Shown here: positions 53,323 to 64,000 of the stretch, piece after piece | Layout: every line of letters starts with the position of its first letter | Numbering within the stretch: position 1 is the first letter of the stretch | Source of the DNA: Eurosta solidaginis | Lineage: Eukaryota; Arthropoda; Insecta; Diptera; Tephritidae | Direction of reading: 5' to 3' | NCBI RefSeq assembly: GCF_040869045.1 | Contig: NC_090319.1 | Location: forward strand, 384,229,601-384,293,600 | DNA length: 64,000 bases | Position numbers and translations under genes: made by a program | Notes under the pieces: model-generated | Databases searched by the model: none | The model's input: only the letters and a program-made list of their open reading frames with translations | What the model was told of the DNA's origin: nothing

Positions 53323-54292
53323 ACTGTTGATTGTTGTTTTAATGCAGATTAAAAGAAGGGGAAATGGAAATATATCGATAATAAGAATAGTGTAACAAAG
53401 ATGAGAGGAGGTGTTGCAGTAGAGAGAGAGGAGTCAATGGGGAAGGAAGAGGATGCAGCAGTGAAGGAGATAGAAATTTGTATGACTTTTTGTATAAATA
53501 AACAAAAGTTGGGGCAGTGCAACATCTGTGGGGGAGAACAAGATTAGCAAGGTCAGCTGATTAACTTAAACATTTTGACCTGAATTTAGATTTTCAGACC
53601 AATGATCGCTATGTACATTATTTTAGTAAGTAGTTTAGTAAACCAATTACAAAAATCTCGCCGTCGACACACAAGTTTCTTAAACCAATAAAATCATTGA
53701 TTTTATTTATTATTGAGAGCATTCGTTAACAACGACAAAGTCGCAATATATGTACCTATAGCATCAATCGTTTAGTTTTGTAACAAATTTTTAATTTATA
53801 TGCATTCAGCTAATAAATTACGTTGCGCAAAATGTTTTGTTAATTAAATACAGAAGCAAAAATAAAATCACACATTTGATTCATGAAAATTTACGTGGTT
53901 GGTATGCGCTCGGCTCGGAATTTGTAAATGTTACGGCTTTGGATGGCGCTGTTGGTTGTTTTAATTTTAATTTTTGCTTGTTTTGTTTTATATGACAAAG
54001 CAAATAGCAACAAAATATGATATTCCCAAATAAAAATAAATTGTATGCCAATGATGCCAAGAGCAAAAATAGCGACAGGGTAGGAGACGCTGACTAACGA
54101 AAGACAACAAAGTGCAGGTGCGCTGACGCCATGTGCAAAAATACAAAAACAATGCTTCCGATCTAATGGCGTTCTAATCATCATCATCATCAGATACTTG
54201 GCAACCATATGTTATTGAGTAAATGTGCAATATACCTTTAAGCCCCGTCGCATAAGATTTTTGATGCAGCATAGTGATCTGACAGATGAGTA

Positions 54293-54661
54293 AATAAAAA
54301 AATAAATGTCATGCGCGATAACCTCCGAAGAGATATAAGGCCGAGCTTCTCTTCCAATTTGCGTCATGCTCCTCTTGATTTTCCCTACAAATTGGCCGGA
54401 CGGGACCTATGTACGTGTTTTATGCCGACTCCGAACGGCATCTGCAAGGCAGATGTCTTTTCACTGAGAGCTTTTCATGGCAGAAATACACCCGGAGCGC
54501 TTGCCAAATACTGCAGAGGGGCGACCCCGCTTAGAAAAATGTTCTTATAATTGAAAAACCTTATTTCTAAAATTTTGATGTTGCTTTGCCCGGGGTGTGA
54601 ACCCAGGGCATAAGGTGTGGTAGGCGGAGCACGCTACCATCACACCACGGTGGCCGCCAGA
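54293..54661 (-). mobile_element. tRNA-derived SINE, copy 3
   Basis: Full copy on the - strand: head GGCGGCCACCGTGGTGTGAT at the right end, B box GGGTTCACACCCCGGGC, body and A/T-rich tail at the left. TGACAGATGAGTA (54280-54292) recurs at 54662-54674, a 13-bp target duplication. The target text is unique, so the insertion is well defined. Confidence 0.87.
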
Positions 54662-54674
54662 TGACAGATGAGTA

Positions 54675-55880
54675 GATTGCATGTATTTGCATGGAGAGCG
54701 ACAAATAGGGCATCAGCAGCGCCATCTGACATGCAAAAGTAACCGAGCTTTTGTTGCGAGCAAAGCATAAGACGATGAATTCGACATTTACTTTGGCTAT
54801 GAGTGCTCTCAGACTTCGCAAGTGTGATTATTTTTCATACTCGCTTATACTTATATTTTTCACAATGAATAGGAGACAAAATAGTTAGAAAATATATTTA
54901 TAGTAAAGTGGTAGTGTTTATAAAAGTGCTTCGAGAAATTTTTTATGTGACTGGGCAAGCTGAAACAAGTTTGAACAGCTAAATCTGAAGCTCTTTTATA
55001 TTTACAAATGCAACATCTTGTGCGACTGTGACGATTATGATTTTGCATAAAAACTCATGAACATGACAAATTTCATTGTGACGCGACCATTTGGCTAAAT
55101 GATATGTCTTACATCACAGTTGAATGACGAAAAACAGCATCCATCGTTCATGTGATAAATAATCAATGTTTTCAAAGATCAAAGAGCACTATGACAACAC
55201 ATTTTGTACAGATGTGAACACAAAAAGAGCAGCATACATTAACTAAGAAAGTTTTTTTTAAGACTTTCCGTGAGTTTTAGAAAAAAACTTTAATCAACTG
55301 TAGGTACCTTAGTGAATTGTATCAAATTATTTCAAAAACATTATTGGAAAAACAAATCTAAAATTTGAAAATCCTAATTAAGTTTTGTCTTCCAAGTTTA
55401 TGACAATTCAGTGTGGATACGACAAGTGTCATATCTAACGCACAGACATCAAAATAACAAACAGACATGGTCACGGGCTCGACGCGCCGCTATTTTGAAC
55501 ATATAGTGAAAACGCTGTCAAAGCACCCTGTCAGTCAGTTTGATGGATAAGAAATCACATTTGTTTTGTATACAATGGTTTATCATTTTAAGGCTGTCAT
55601 CTGTTTTGACACCTTTTTTTTTCAAAAAGTGGTAAGACTTTTTTCTTTCATGAATCATTATTGATGGATTACATCAAAAAAATGTTTGCCACATCAACTA
55701 AATGATTTTTGGACTAAGAGCTGAAAATAAAATTAACACTGAATATTTACTATTTCTGATAAATATAATGATGATTATAAATTTTAATTATTGAGTGATA
55801 TCAAAGAGTGGCTTTTCTTGCTTTTTTCCCTGCAAAATTTTTTATAACAATATCAAAATTTCACTGTCTTGCCAAAACGG
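54675..55880. other. Intergenic sequence without recognised features
   Basis: AT-rich, a few short frames with no family resemblance. No paired ends noticed. Confidence 0.4.
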
Positions 55881-55905
55881 ATTCAATACAAAGCGTGGCA
55901 AGTCC

Positions 55906-58900
55906 TTAAACTCGCTCTTGAGATGAACACGATCTATGAAAGTTTTTTATTCTTGCAAGGACGCTGAAAGAACGTTCTGCACTAGCTACAGTGACAGGTA
56001 TAGTGCAGAAGATACGTAAAGCAACACAAATGTTGGGGAAAATTGTATACAGATTTTGAACATAGCTGGCATTTAGTAATTCCAATGGTGACGGACCTTT
56101 GTAAAAATTTGCTTCGTAAATGTGTTTCAAGTGAATTATTTCGCATTCTTAGCTTTGAGAAAGATCCGACTTGTATTTTTCGACAAATTTTGCTGCACTC
56201 GCCCGAACCGTAGTTTCATCCATGTCTTCAAATTGCCACAAAAAGGAAAACGTCTCGTTCAAATTTCTCATAGCTGCAAATCATTTAGTAATGCCAGTGA
56301 TTACCGAATCGATGATCAAAAAGAATGTATTGTTTTTAAAATCAGACTCTGGATCATCCGTAATCATCTCATTTCCATTATCTTCAAAACCTCTTTTGGG
56401 GTCTCTTTCGAATGTCCGGAAACTTTGGCGAGATGTTCAATTGAATAGCAACTGTTTGGCATTCGTTTAAAATTGTTTCCCATTGGTTCCTGATTAACTT
56501 CAAATCAGCTAATAAGCCATCTAGATGTCGGGGTGCCCCCCATAAATTCAGAAAACAAAAATTCAGAAACACATTTTTTCAGAAAACATTAGTCAGCACC
56601 TTTTTTCAGAAAGATAAAATTCAGAGGTCAAAACTCAGAAAACAAATCTCAGAAGTCAAATTTCAGAAGTCAAATTTCATAAGTCAAATTGCAGAAGTGA
56701 AAATTCAGAAGTCAAAATTCAGAAAGTAATCAGACGACAGAAACGTTCATTTATTTGTAAGGAATTATGTATAAAGAAAAAGTAGTAAAATATAAAATTT
56801 TAAATTGTGTGCAATAGCAAGCAAGTAATTAATTAAATCTTTTCGCGTTTATCTTTTTCAAATGAATTTACAATATTAAAAAAAACGAAGTCTTTATATT
56901 TTATCTTGCGTTTCCGATATGGCTCGCCTCCAGCTGAAAATTGCTGCAGTTTTGTTTCTGTTATTGCATGTTCGTTTTTTATTTTATTTATGAAATTAAC
57001 TTGTCATAAAGTTAACTATACTTTTTGTATAAGCTATGTAAACTTGAAGTTTTGTACACTAACAGTCTGTAAACACCTTGTTTGTTGATTAATTAAATAA
57101 ATAAATAAATATGTTAGCGTGTGTTCCAAACGCCTTTCGATAGAATTACGGACTTCACCCAATTTGGTGGTATTATGCATACATATTCCATAATTCGATT
57201 GGATATAACGCCTTCTTTCGACGTTGCGCAAAATTCAATGTTTTTTTGCTGTCTGATTACTTTCTGAATTTTGACTTCTGAAATTTGACTTCTTAATTTT
57301 GACTTCTGAAATTTAACTTCTGAATATTGATTTCTGAATTTTTGTTTCTGAATTTTGACTTCACAATTTTGGCTTTCTGAAGAAAGGGTTCTGACTATTG
57401 TATTCTGAAAAAAATTTTTTCCCAATTTTTGTTTTCTGAATTTATGGTGGGAACCAGATGTCGGACCTCAACATCTATGGTGGCGTCTCTAGCTTGGAGT
57501 ACGACGTTTCTTTCATTAATGGTAGTCAGTATTTTTAACCAAATTGAGGACAGCAAGATACATTCAAACTTGTTGATGTACTTGAGAATGCTGGTAATAT
57601 CTCCGTATGCTTGTGCAGTCAAATTTCGCTTAAGTAATGCATTTAGTGCTTGTGTTAATTCTGGAACATGGTTTGCGAATGGTCTGACTGCCTCAATTCT
57701 AGCCGACCACCTAGAGTCTGAAAGACTGTGAAGAGAGCTCAGTACATTTTTTTTTAAGGATGTCCCATTATTGTGGACTACTGCTGAAAATAGTAAAACA
57801 TTTTGTACAACTCCGAAGAACGTAATTGCAGCCGTACAACATTCTGCAGCATCAACACCACATACATTCAGACTGTGGTTTGCACAAGGCGAGTAATATT
57901 TTAATGGGATTTCATGTTTACCTAGAGTATAGTAACTTAAATCTCAATCCACGAAAGCCAAAAACCGTTCTTGAATTGTGAAATTTGTTGCTTTCGAATT
58001 GAAATGGAGTTAGCGCAAAACGAACGTAGTCAAGGTGAGTAGCATCAGGCATAGCATCAACGATAATAGCAAAATACTTGGCTTTCTTGCCTTGATCTAA
58101 TATAGTTTCCCTCACGTGCTTTGCACAAATTTCTATAAACTCGTTCTGAATGTCTGGGGAAAGATAGTTAACTTGTAAACGTTTGTGCTGCTGTTGTGAA
58201 ATCCTAACTTTCTACAAATGATCGCTAAGTATCGGATCATAATGGCTTATGAGTTCTAAGATCCCAAAAAATATCCATTGTTTCGTTCACCAAGATATGT
58301 ATATACTTTCGCCTCTGAAAGCTAGGCCCCTTTCACCCAAAAATAAGATAGTGTCCAAAATTCTATATAAAATTTCTTTCCACTTTTGAGTTTCAGTGAT
58401 TAGCTCTTCATTGATATGTGTATCAAGTGTAGCTTCCTTTTTACTTAGATTTTGTAAAGATCGCCATTGAATATAACATTTAATGCGATCTTGAGTATTT
58501 TCGTGTGCTGGCAATTTATCAATAGCTTCTTCCCACCTGCAATTTCGAATATCCGCCAGGACAACAAATTTTAGGTCGATTTAAAGTATTGGTGCTTAAC
58601 AGACGACATGGTAGGCAATAAAAAGCATTGCTACTGGCACTCCACACTAACCAGTCACGCTCCACTTTCTCTCCATTTGGCAAGATTCTGTTTCACAACG
58701 AGGTAGGTAATGCCTCGTCATGACGATCGCGTGGAAACATAACAGGACACTTTTGATGATCTCGACGAATTATTTCGTTGACTTCTTCAGATCGCAAAAA
58801 CTCATTACTCACGGTACCGATGTCGAAGTTTAAATAATCTGGACTTTGATACAGAGTTGGTAGTATTGTTGGAAGACTTTTTGAAGATGAACCTTCAGCA

Positions 58901-58980
58901 GTGTCACCACGAAACCATACGATTTCGGATTCATGTAAATATACATTTTTGTTTGATGTTTTTATTGTCTAATCACTGTT
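55906..58980 (-). pseudogene. hAT-type transposase with TTF zinc finger and DUF4371 (decayed)
   Basis: Read on the - strand from about 58950: a TTF-type finger (NGEKVERDWLVWSASSNAFY then CLPCRLL), DUF4371 pieces (WKEILYRILDTILFLGERGL, then AKYFAIIVDAMPDATHLDYV), linker parts (EVRHLVPTINSE), and at 56130-55906 the C-terminal dimerisation block (TIPVTVASAERSFSVLARIK). This is the order of ZMYM1-like transposases common in insects. Many stops and frameshifts, plus a foldback insertion at 56532-57455, show it is dead. Element ends were not found. Confidence 0.75.
56532..57455. mobile_element. Foldback (FB-like) element with 9-bp target duplication
   Basis: The ends GGTGCCCCCCATAAATTCAG and, reversed, GGTTCCCACCATAAATTCAG continue alike for about 32 bases. 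AGATGTCGG is repeated exactly outside both ends (56523-56531 and 57456-57464). Each arm contains a decaying tandem of TTCAGAAGTCAAA-like units (about 56600-56730 and, inverted, 57255-57360). Long arms built of short tandem units and a 9-bp duplication are hallmarks of Drosophila Foldback elements. It interrupts the hAT pseudogene, so it is younger. Confidence 0.83.
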
Positions 58981-59384
58981 CGAAGGCCCAGGCAAAAATC
59001 ATTATCAATAGTCGAATCGGATGCGGAACCTGAATGGTTTTGAGCCAGCTGCCCAATGAAATATTTATTCTAAGATTTTAAGGAAAAGGACTTTTCTAAT
59101 TATTTTTCACACCACTAAAATATTGAAACGAAATGCAGATATTCGTTGCTTTTGAATTTCGGCATAAAAATTGCACATGGAACAACTAAAAACTCCTGAA
59201 TTACAAAAAATGTCTTAGTACCCCTAAATCGCGGGCCCCTCAGAAACCTCGGTACCATGGGGAATCCATATAATCCATACAAATAATATAAACATATGTA
59301 AACTTGACTATACAAAGTTTCACTAATAAAGAACTGAAAGATTTCAGATAAAACAAGTATTCATACTCTTTTGCCTAAGTAGTT

Positions 59385-60320
59385 TAATTTATTTATTTAT
59401 TTTTTTAAGCCAATTAAAGAATCTTATAGGCTAATTATAAAAGTATAAAGTAGTTAACAATGTTAATATAAATTACCTTACTTATAAAAAGTATTTAAAA
59501 TACTCAGAAAACCATCTTTCGAACAAGAAAAATCTATCTCACAAAATTTAGAAATTCTATTGAACTCAATTAAGGCTCTAGTAATTGGAGCATTCCGCGC
59601 ATAAAGAGCCCTAAGAACACCAATATGAAAAAACTCAGAAGCACGAAGCCGGAATATTAATGAAAATCCTCTCCAAGAGCACAGGGCAATCAGCAACCCC
59701 ACGTAACAAATCGAAAACGAACGACAGCGATAAAATTGTCCTCCTGTCCTGCAATGATTTTAAGTTAATCAATAAGCAACGAGATTTATAAGTCGGGATA
59801 GGATCCGAGAAGCGCAGACTGCGTAATGAAAAGTGTACGAATAGTTTTTGGATTCGTTCAATTCTTGCAACATGGCAGGAGTAATACGGAGACCAGATGA
59901 AACACGCGTTCTCCAGTTTGGATCGCACAAACGCGGAATATAAAAGCGTTAGCGTATACGGGTCACTGAAATCCAAGCTATGACGCCTAACAAAAGCTAG
60001 CATGGCATACGACTTAGCAATGCACACATTAATATGACTTGAAAACGAAAACTTCGAGTCAAATATTACTCCCAAGTCCTTAATTTCACTAACCCGCAAC
60101 AGAGCTAGTTTGATATTTGATACACGGTATCAATCAAGTTGACACGCTTCGAAAAGTTATTTGGAAGCACTTTTTTAGGTTATCACTTAACCGATTATTA
60201 TTACACCAGTTACTAAGTTTATCCAAAACTTCCTGCAACAATACCGCATCATGAAGGCTATGAATATATAAGTATATCTTAAGGTCATCTGCATACAGTA
60301 AGAATTTTACTTTAGAGAAG
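59385..60320 (-). pseudogene. LINE 3' fragment with YADD motif (family 2, copy 2)
   Basis: The - strand reads LYADDLKIY near 60290 (RT catalytic motif), then after breaks IKDLGVIFDSKFSFSSHINV, FVRSKLENACFIWSPYYSCH, RIERIQKLF and FLLRGVADCPVLLERIF-like text to about 59640, and ends in a TTTA-rich tail near 59390. It belongs with the fragment at 13366-14040. The N-terminal part is missing. Confidence 0.75.
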
Positions 60321-60589
60321 CAATTTAGACAAATAAAATTATTTTAAGGTACATTTTAAAACTTTTGTCGCGTGCCCATATATCAGTTTATAATTACATA
60401 TGTATGTATGTATGTAAAATTCGTTAGTCGTTGATGTTGCTAAGGAATTTCATTTTCCTGTATTTTAATTTATTTTTAAATTGGTGCCGACAATTAGGCA
60501 TATGGTATATTGATACAATGATGACTATGATACCCATTGTAAGTGGTACCAAAAAATTTTTAGAGTTAAGATAAAAAATATCATACTTC

Positions 60590-60628
60590 GCCCCTGAAGA
60601 AGCTAGGACGGCTAGCGAAACGTAGGGC
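60590..60628 (+). ncRNA. Hammerhead-ribozyme-like motif
   Basis: GCCC, CTGAAGA (60594-60600), stem GCTAG/CTAGC with loop GACGG, GAAA (60617-60620), CGTA, then GGGC (60625-60628) pairing with the opening GCCC. All core boxes fit CUGANGA...GAAA with UA at the cleavage position. Stem III would be almost absent, as in the minimal hammerheads of Penelope elements. No Penelope coding remnant is seen within 1 kb upstream, so this may be a solo tail. Confidence 0.6.
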
Positions 60629-60639
60629 CGCAACAGTGG

Positions 60640-62316
60640 AATAATTACCAACTTTTTATTTCTTACTGGAACCCACAATAGGTCAAATAGCCTAAAAACA
60701 AAATATTAAAACATATGGTTGTTTTCAAATAAATTTATACTATTTCACATATGTACGTATTCATATACATACATTTTAGAGACATACATACTTACATATT
60801 ATTTGAAGCTTTACATTAGTTTGGTTGTGTATAAAACACGAGTATGTACATTTTAATCCCAAAACCTTTTTTGATAGAGGAAAGCACCACTTGTTTATAA
60901 GCAGTTTTTTGGTTTACCGGATGAATCAGTTTTTTATATATCTTTCAAGCGAAAAGATTATTTGGTTTCAAGCCACCTATAAATAAATAACAACGATAAA
61001 AGACTTCAATGCCCGAGAGATTATATTTATGAACTAGCTATTACCCGACCTCAGGCCCAATTTGAAAAAACTATTTAGGTATGGTTTAACTATAATATAA
61101 TATTAACCTTTTTCACATTTACGCTCCACTACTTCTTCTTTGCCGTTTTCTCCCACTTGTGATTCTTCTTTCTGATATCTCTAAATTGCTCTCCATATCT
61201 ACCTTTGCTTCTATCCTCCCTTTCATATTCTTCTTGCTCTTCCCCTCCCCTTGCCGCATCCCTCCCCCTTCTAGCTCTCTCCTCTTGCCTATGTGTTTCC
61301 CTGTGAATGTACGACTCTTAGTCCCTGACCATGTACTTCTTCTATCGCTGTACATCTGTGAGCGTCATTTCATAGCGCAATTGTGCAAACTGGATTCACT
61401 CAGACTGCTTCGCTCTTTCGTTTATTGAATGTGTACGTCGTCGCTCAACAAGTAGAGTAGCAACATTGAAAGAAAGTGTTGTTTATTTACGCATTTCAAA
61501 ATAACAAATTTCGCCAAAAAAAAGCTGAAGCGCGGAAAATTTATGCTTTTTACTTTTAGCACTACGTTTTATTTTAAGTATTTGGTACTATCATATAACA
61601 CAATAATATTTGCATAGCATATTTACGCAATATTTTTGCATTCGTTGCTTGTTGATAAACGACTAAGTCACTACCCTTACGATTATAGTACTGTTATCGA
61701 CAAAGTCCCAGTTTCAGTTTTGAAGAGCCATGCTATAGATGTTCCTTTCCTTTTACCACTCAGCCTCTCTGTCACCGTGTCGCTCCCTTCATGTAAATCT
61801 CCTTGCCGACGAACTACGAGCACAATTTTTTCGATAACGCCCACCTTCGGCCACTTCCCGAAAAAAAAACATTCCAAATATCAACATAACGAAAAAAATG
61901 AATATTCACCAATTTTAGTGCAAACCGCATCATGAATGATGCTGGTGCACTTGCCAGACAACAAAAGTGTCCCAAACCTGGACAAAACGATATCGATGTA
62001 TTAAATTCAAAGAAGATCGCGTCATACAAAAGCATCATCGGGGCTCATCTACTTCCCGAATGACTTCAAGGTATTATTAATTAAGGTAAGGTGGCAGCCC
62101 TATTTTCAAATATGTTTGTTCCAAATACTAAACTCGAGGGATTATTTCAGGCCCAATTAGAGCCCATTTCCCGATCATTTTATGATTTTCTCCGGGGGAT
62201 TTTGGGATTTGATCACGATCATTTCGAACATACCAAGAACTTTAGGATTTCTTTTCATACTTCCATTTCATAAGTACAATTTTATGCTGCTTTCTTTCAA
62301 GTAGTAAATTAAGTAG
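60640..62316. other. Intergenic stretch with a pyrimidine-rich tract
   Basis: From about 61130 to 61290 the + strand is strongly C/T-rich (CTTGCTCTTCCCCTCCCC and similar). No gene or element recognised. TTCGGG-, GGGATT- and TTTGGG-like words near 62130-62260 recall the decayed array at 14560-15240. Confidence 0.4.
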
Positions 62317-62571
62317 TTTTTTTATTGAAACTTGGTTACTCATACGCCATGTCATTCTTTCTACACATTAGGCAGAATATCTCCATTCAGTAAATTTATT
62401 TAGAGTATAGGAAGTGGCTCCAGCTCAGCAAACAAAATTTATTACTACCAAGGCTACTAACTGCCATCAGAAAGTAATTTGACTCTAAATAAATTTACTG
62501 AATGGAGATATTCTGCCTAATGTGTAGAAAGAATGACATGGCGTATGAGTAACCAAGTTTCAATAAAAAAA
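62317..62571. mobile_element. Perfect hairpin element, 90-bp arms
   Basis: 62317-62406 and 62482-62571 are exact reverse complements in my base-by-base check (paired coordinates sum to 124888), with a 75-base loop. The arm starts TTTTTTTATTGAAACTTGGT and ends AAATTTATTTAGAGT. The loop is ordinary sequence. It could be a young MITE or a product of local inverted duplication. It abuts the tail of the next SINE. Confidence 0.8.
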
Positions 62572-62572
62572 A

Positions 62573-62873
62573 TAAATACAAGGCGCGACCTTCTCTTCCA
62601 ATTCACGTCGTGCTCCTTTTTAATATTTCCTAAAACTTGTTAGGACGGGACCTACATGTTTTACACCAACTCCGCGCGACATCTGTAAGGCTTTTCCTGG
62701 CAGAAATACACTTACAGTGTTTGCCAAATCACTGCCCCCGTTGGCCCCACAGTGATCCCGTTTAGGTAACTTCTGTTTCAAAATTTTGTATGTTGCTTTG
62801 TCCGCGACTTGAACCCAGGAGCTTCTATGTGGTAGGCGAAGCACGCTACAACCACACCACGTTGGCCGCTATG
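62573..62873 (-). mobile_element. tRNA-derived SINE, copy 4
   Basis: - strand copy: head GCGGCCAACGTGGTGTGGTT near 62873, B-box-like GGGTTCAAGTCGCGGAC, body with deletions, tail AAATAAATA at the left next to the hairpin. More diverged than copies 1-3. Confidence 0.75.
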
Positions 62874-62879
62874 ACCTGA

Positions 62880-64000
62880 TTTTGCTTAAGTACGAGAAAA
62901 CGTGCCTAAGAAACTTGTGCAACAAGGTATTTGCATACAAATTTAGATAAGCTTTTGTTGTTCGCTCTAACTCAGCAATAAAATATTAAATTATAGTTTG
63001 GGCGTCAAACAAAAAACAAACTCTGAAAACACTTGCGACTGCGGCTATTGTTTAATTATACGATACAAACCATTTTATTTTTTATTTTACGGGACTTATC
63101 TAAACATAGCCACTTTTGAGGTATGTATTTTGTAGAAAGGAAACCCTCTAGGAAAAATTCCGGAGTGTACTCGTATGCTGTACAAATTCTTAAGTATGGT
63201 TTATTTGTAGAATCTTTCTTTTCGACTTTCATCTAATGTTTGTATACACTTGCTTCCACGACCTTAATGTCGAATGACCACAAAGTCGAATGAAGCTAAG
63301 ACCATATGTAATAGTCAAAACGTCTGCTTTCAAATGGTCACAATGACAACGAAGTCAACAATATGACCATCCTCAATTTTTTAATCCAAATTTTTGTCCG
63401 CGGTGCTGCTTTTCCTAACTTTGGTTTGCTTTGAAATCAGAAGAACATATCCGACTAAACGTCATACCCATTCTGTGGAAGCTTTTGTGCTGATCTTAGG
63501 TTGCTATATATGATAATGGTATTCTTTCTGAAATAGCCATAATTTCAAACGGAAGTTTCCTGAATGGTCATAAAGTAAATTAGAAAGGTCATAAAATCAA
63601 TTGACCTATGACTATTAGAAGTGGTCTTATGGAAGTTTTTGCAGGTCAAAACGTCAGTTGAACTTTTTGGCGTTGATCCCACATTTGTATCATCTTCTTA
63701 ACCGTCAGAAAACATTTCTTGGGATTCCCATGATTTTTCTGTGCACTTCTTCTTTTTCGTGTACCAATGCTTCACCCCGTACTCCTGTCTGAAAATTACC
63801 TTTTAATATCCCAATCAATGTACCTAAGGAGGGACGATTAATATAAATTAAGGACCCAGTTCTCAATTATGCGAAGGCTAATTTGTTTGCAGATCTCATT
63901 TTCGAGTTCCTTTACTCATCTTTCATAAATTTTCTCAAAGCATAATATCTACCGACTAAATACGACCCACACTACCGTTAAAATTCTCGCCATTCGTGAA
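62880..64000. other. Right-edge sequence with GTCATAAAGT-like repeats
   Basis: Between about 63260 and 63660, words such as GGTCACAATGAC, GACCACAAAGTCGAATG, GGTCATAAAGT and GGTCATAAAATCA recur on both strands, similar in style to the foldback arms at 56532. No gene recognised up to the edge. Confidence 0.35.

Noticed and set aside
56600..56730. CRISPR-like array
   Set aside because: Units are short, contiguous and mirrored in the opposite arm of a foldback element; the genome is an insect.
61159..61428. 89-codon frame as a signal-peptide protein
   Set aside because: Leu/Pro/Ser-rich product of a pyrimidine tract, with no conserved motif.

Overview
The window is eukaryotic nuclear DNA from a higher fly, most likely a tephritid fruit fly. 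The evidence is intron-split genes with GT-AG junctions, a protein that matches Drosophila clockwork orange almost residue for residue in its conserved blocks, AT-rich non-coding DNA, and a dense load of fly-type mobile elements. The species call rests on gene similarity and repeat style, not on a diagnostic marker.

Only two host genes are clear. (1) A DNAJC14-like J-domain co-chaperone on the + strand has six coding exons between 7429 and 23492 (1048 aa by my splice model). (2) The circadian bHLH-Orange repressor cwo on the - strand has three coding exons between 43714 and 40161. Its short first coding exon was not found and probably lies beyond the right edge. A short reading frame at 53056-53322 may be a further gene fragment. 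The two host genes show no functional link.

Almost everything else is mobile DNA, often nested. 1.2-2.6 kb: a hAT MITE, then a TIR element that carries an insertion. 3.1-6.8 kb: a Harbinger-like element split by a head-to-head pair of Penelope copies. 10.0-14.4 kb (DNAJC14 intron 2): a Jockey-type LINE, a second LINE tail and a short dispersed repeat. 15.6-22.8 kb (intron 4): a TAGAG-ended composite, a foldback, a Penelope fragment, a SINE and a LOA-type LINE fragment. 23.9-29.0 kb: a 641-bp TIR element, then a long palindrome containing a solo LTR that itself contains a hAT MITE. 30-35.7 kb: LINE fragments, a TIR element split by a LOA-like LINE, and a hAT element with a BED-finger frame. 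35.7-40.1 kb: AT-rich DNA with little content. 43.7-64 kb: SINEs, a second Penelope head-to-head pair, an R1-like LINE tail, a decayed TTF-finger/DUF4371 hAT transposase split by a foldback element with 9-bp target duplications, another LINE tail, and a perfect 90-bp-arm hairpin.

The most interesting signal is a recurring fold. CTGANGA, a short stem-loop, GAAA, then 4-6 bases and a strand that pairs with the bases before CTGA occurs at both ends of the Penelope pair (3467-3510 and 5903-5946) and at 60590-60628. Degenerate forms lie at 21335-21375 and 42752-42787. This is the layout of minimal hammerhead ribozymes, a motif known from Penelope-like elements. Several insertions keep exact target-site duplications, so their insertion order can be read directly.
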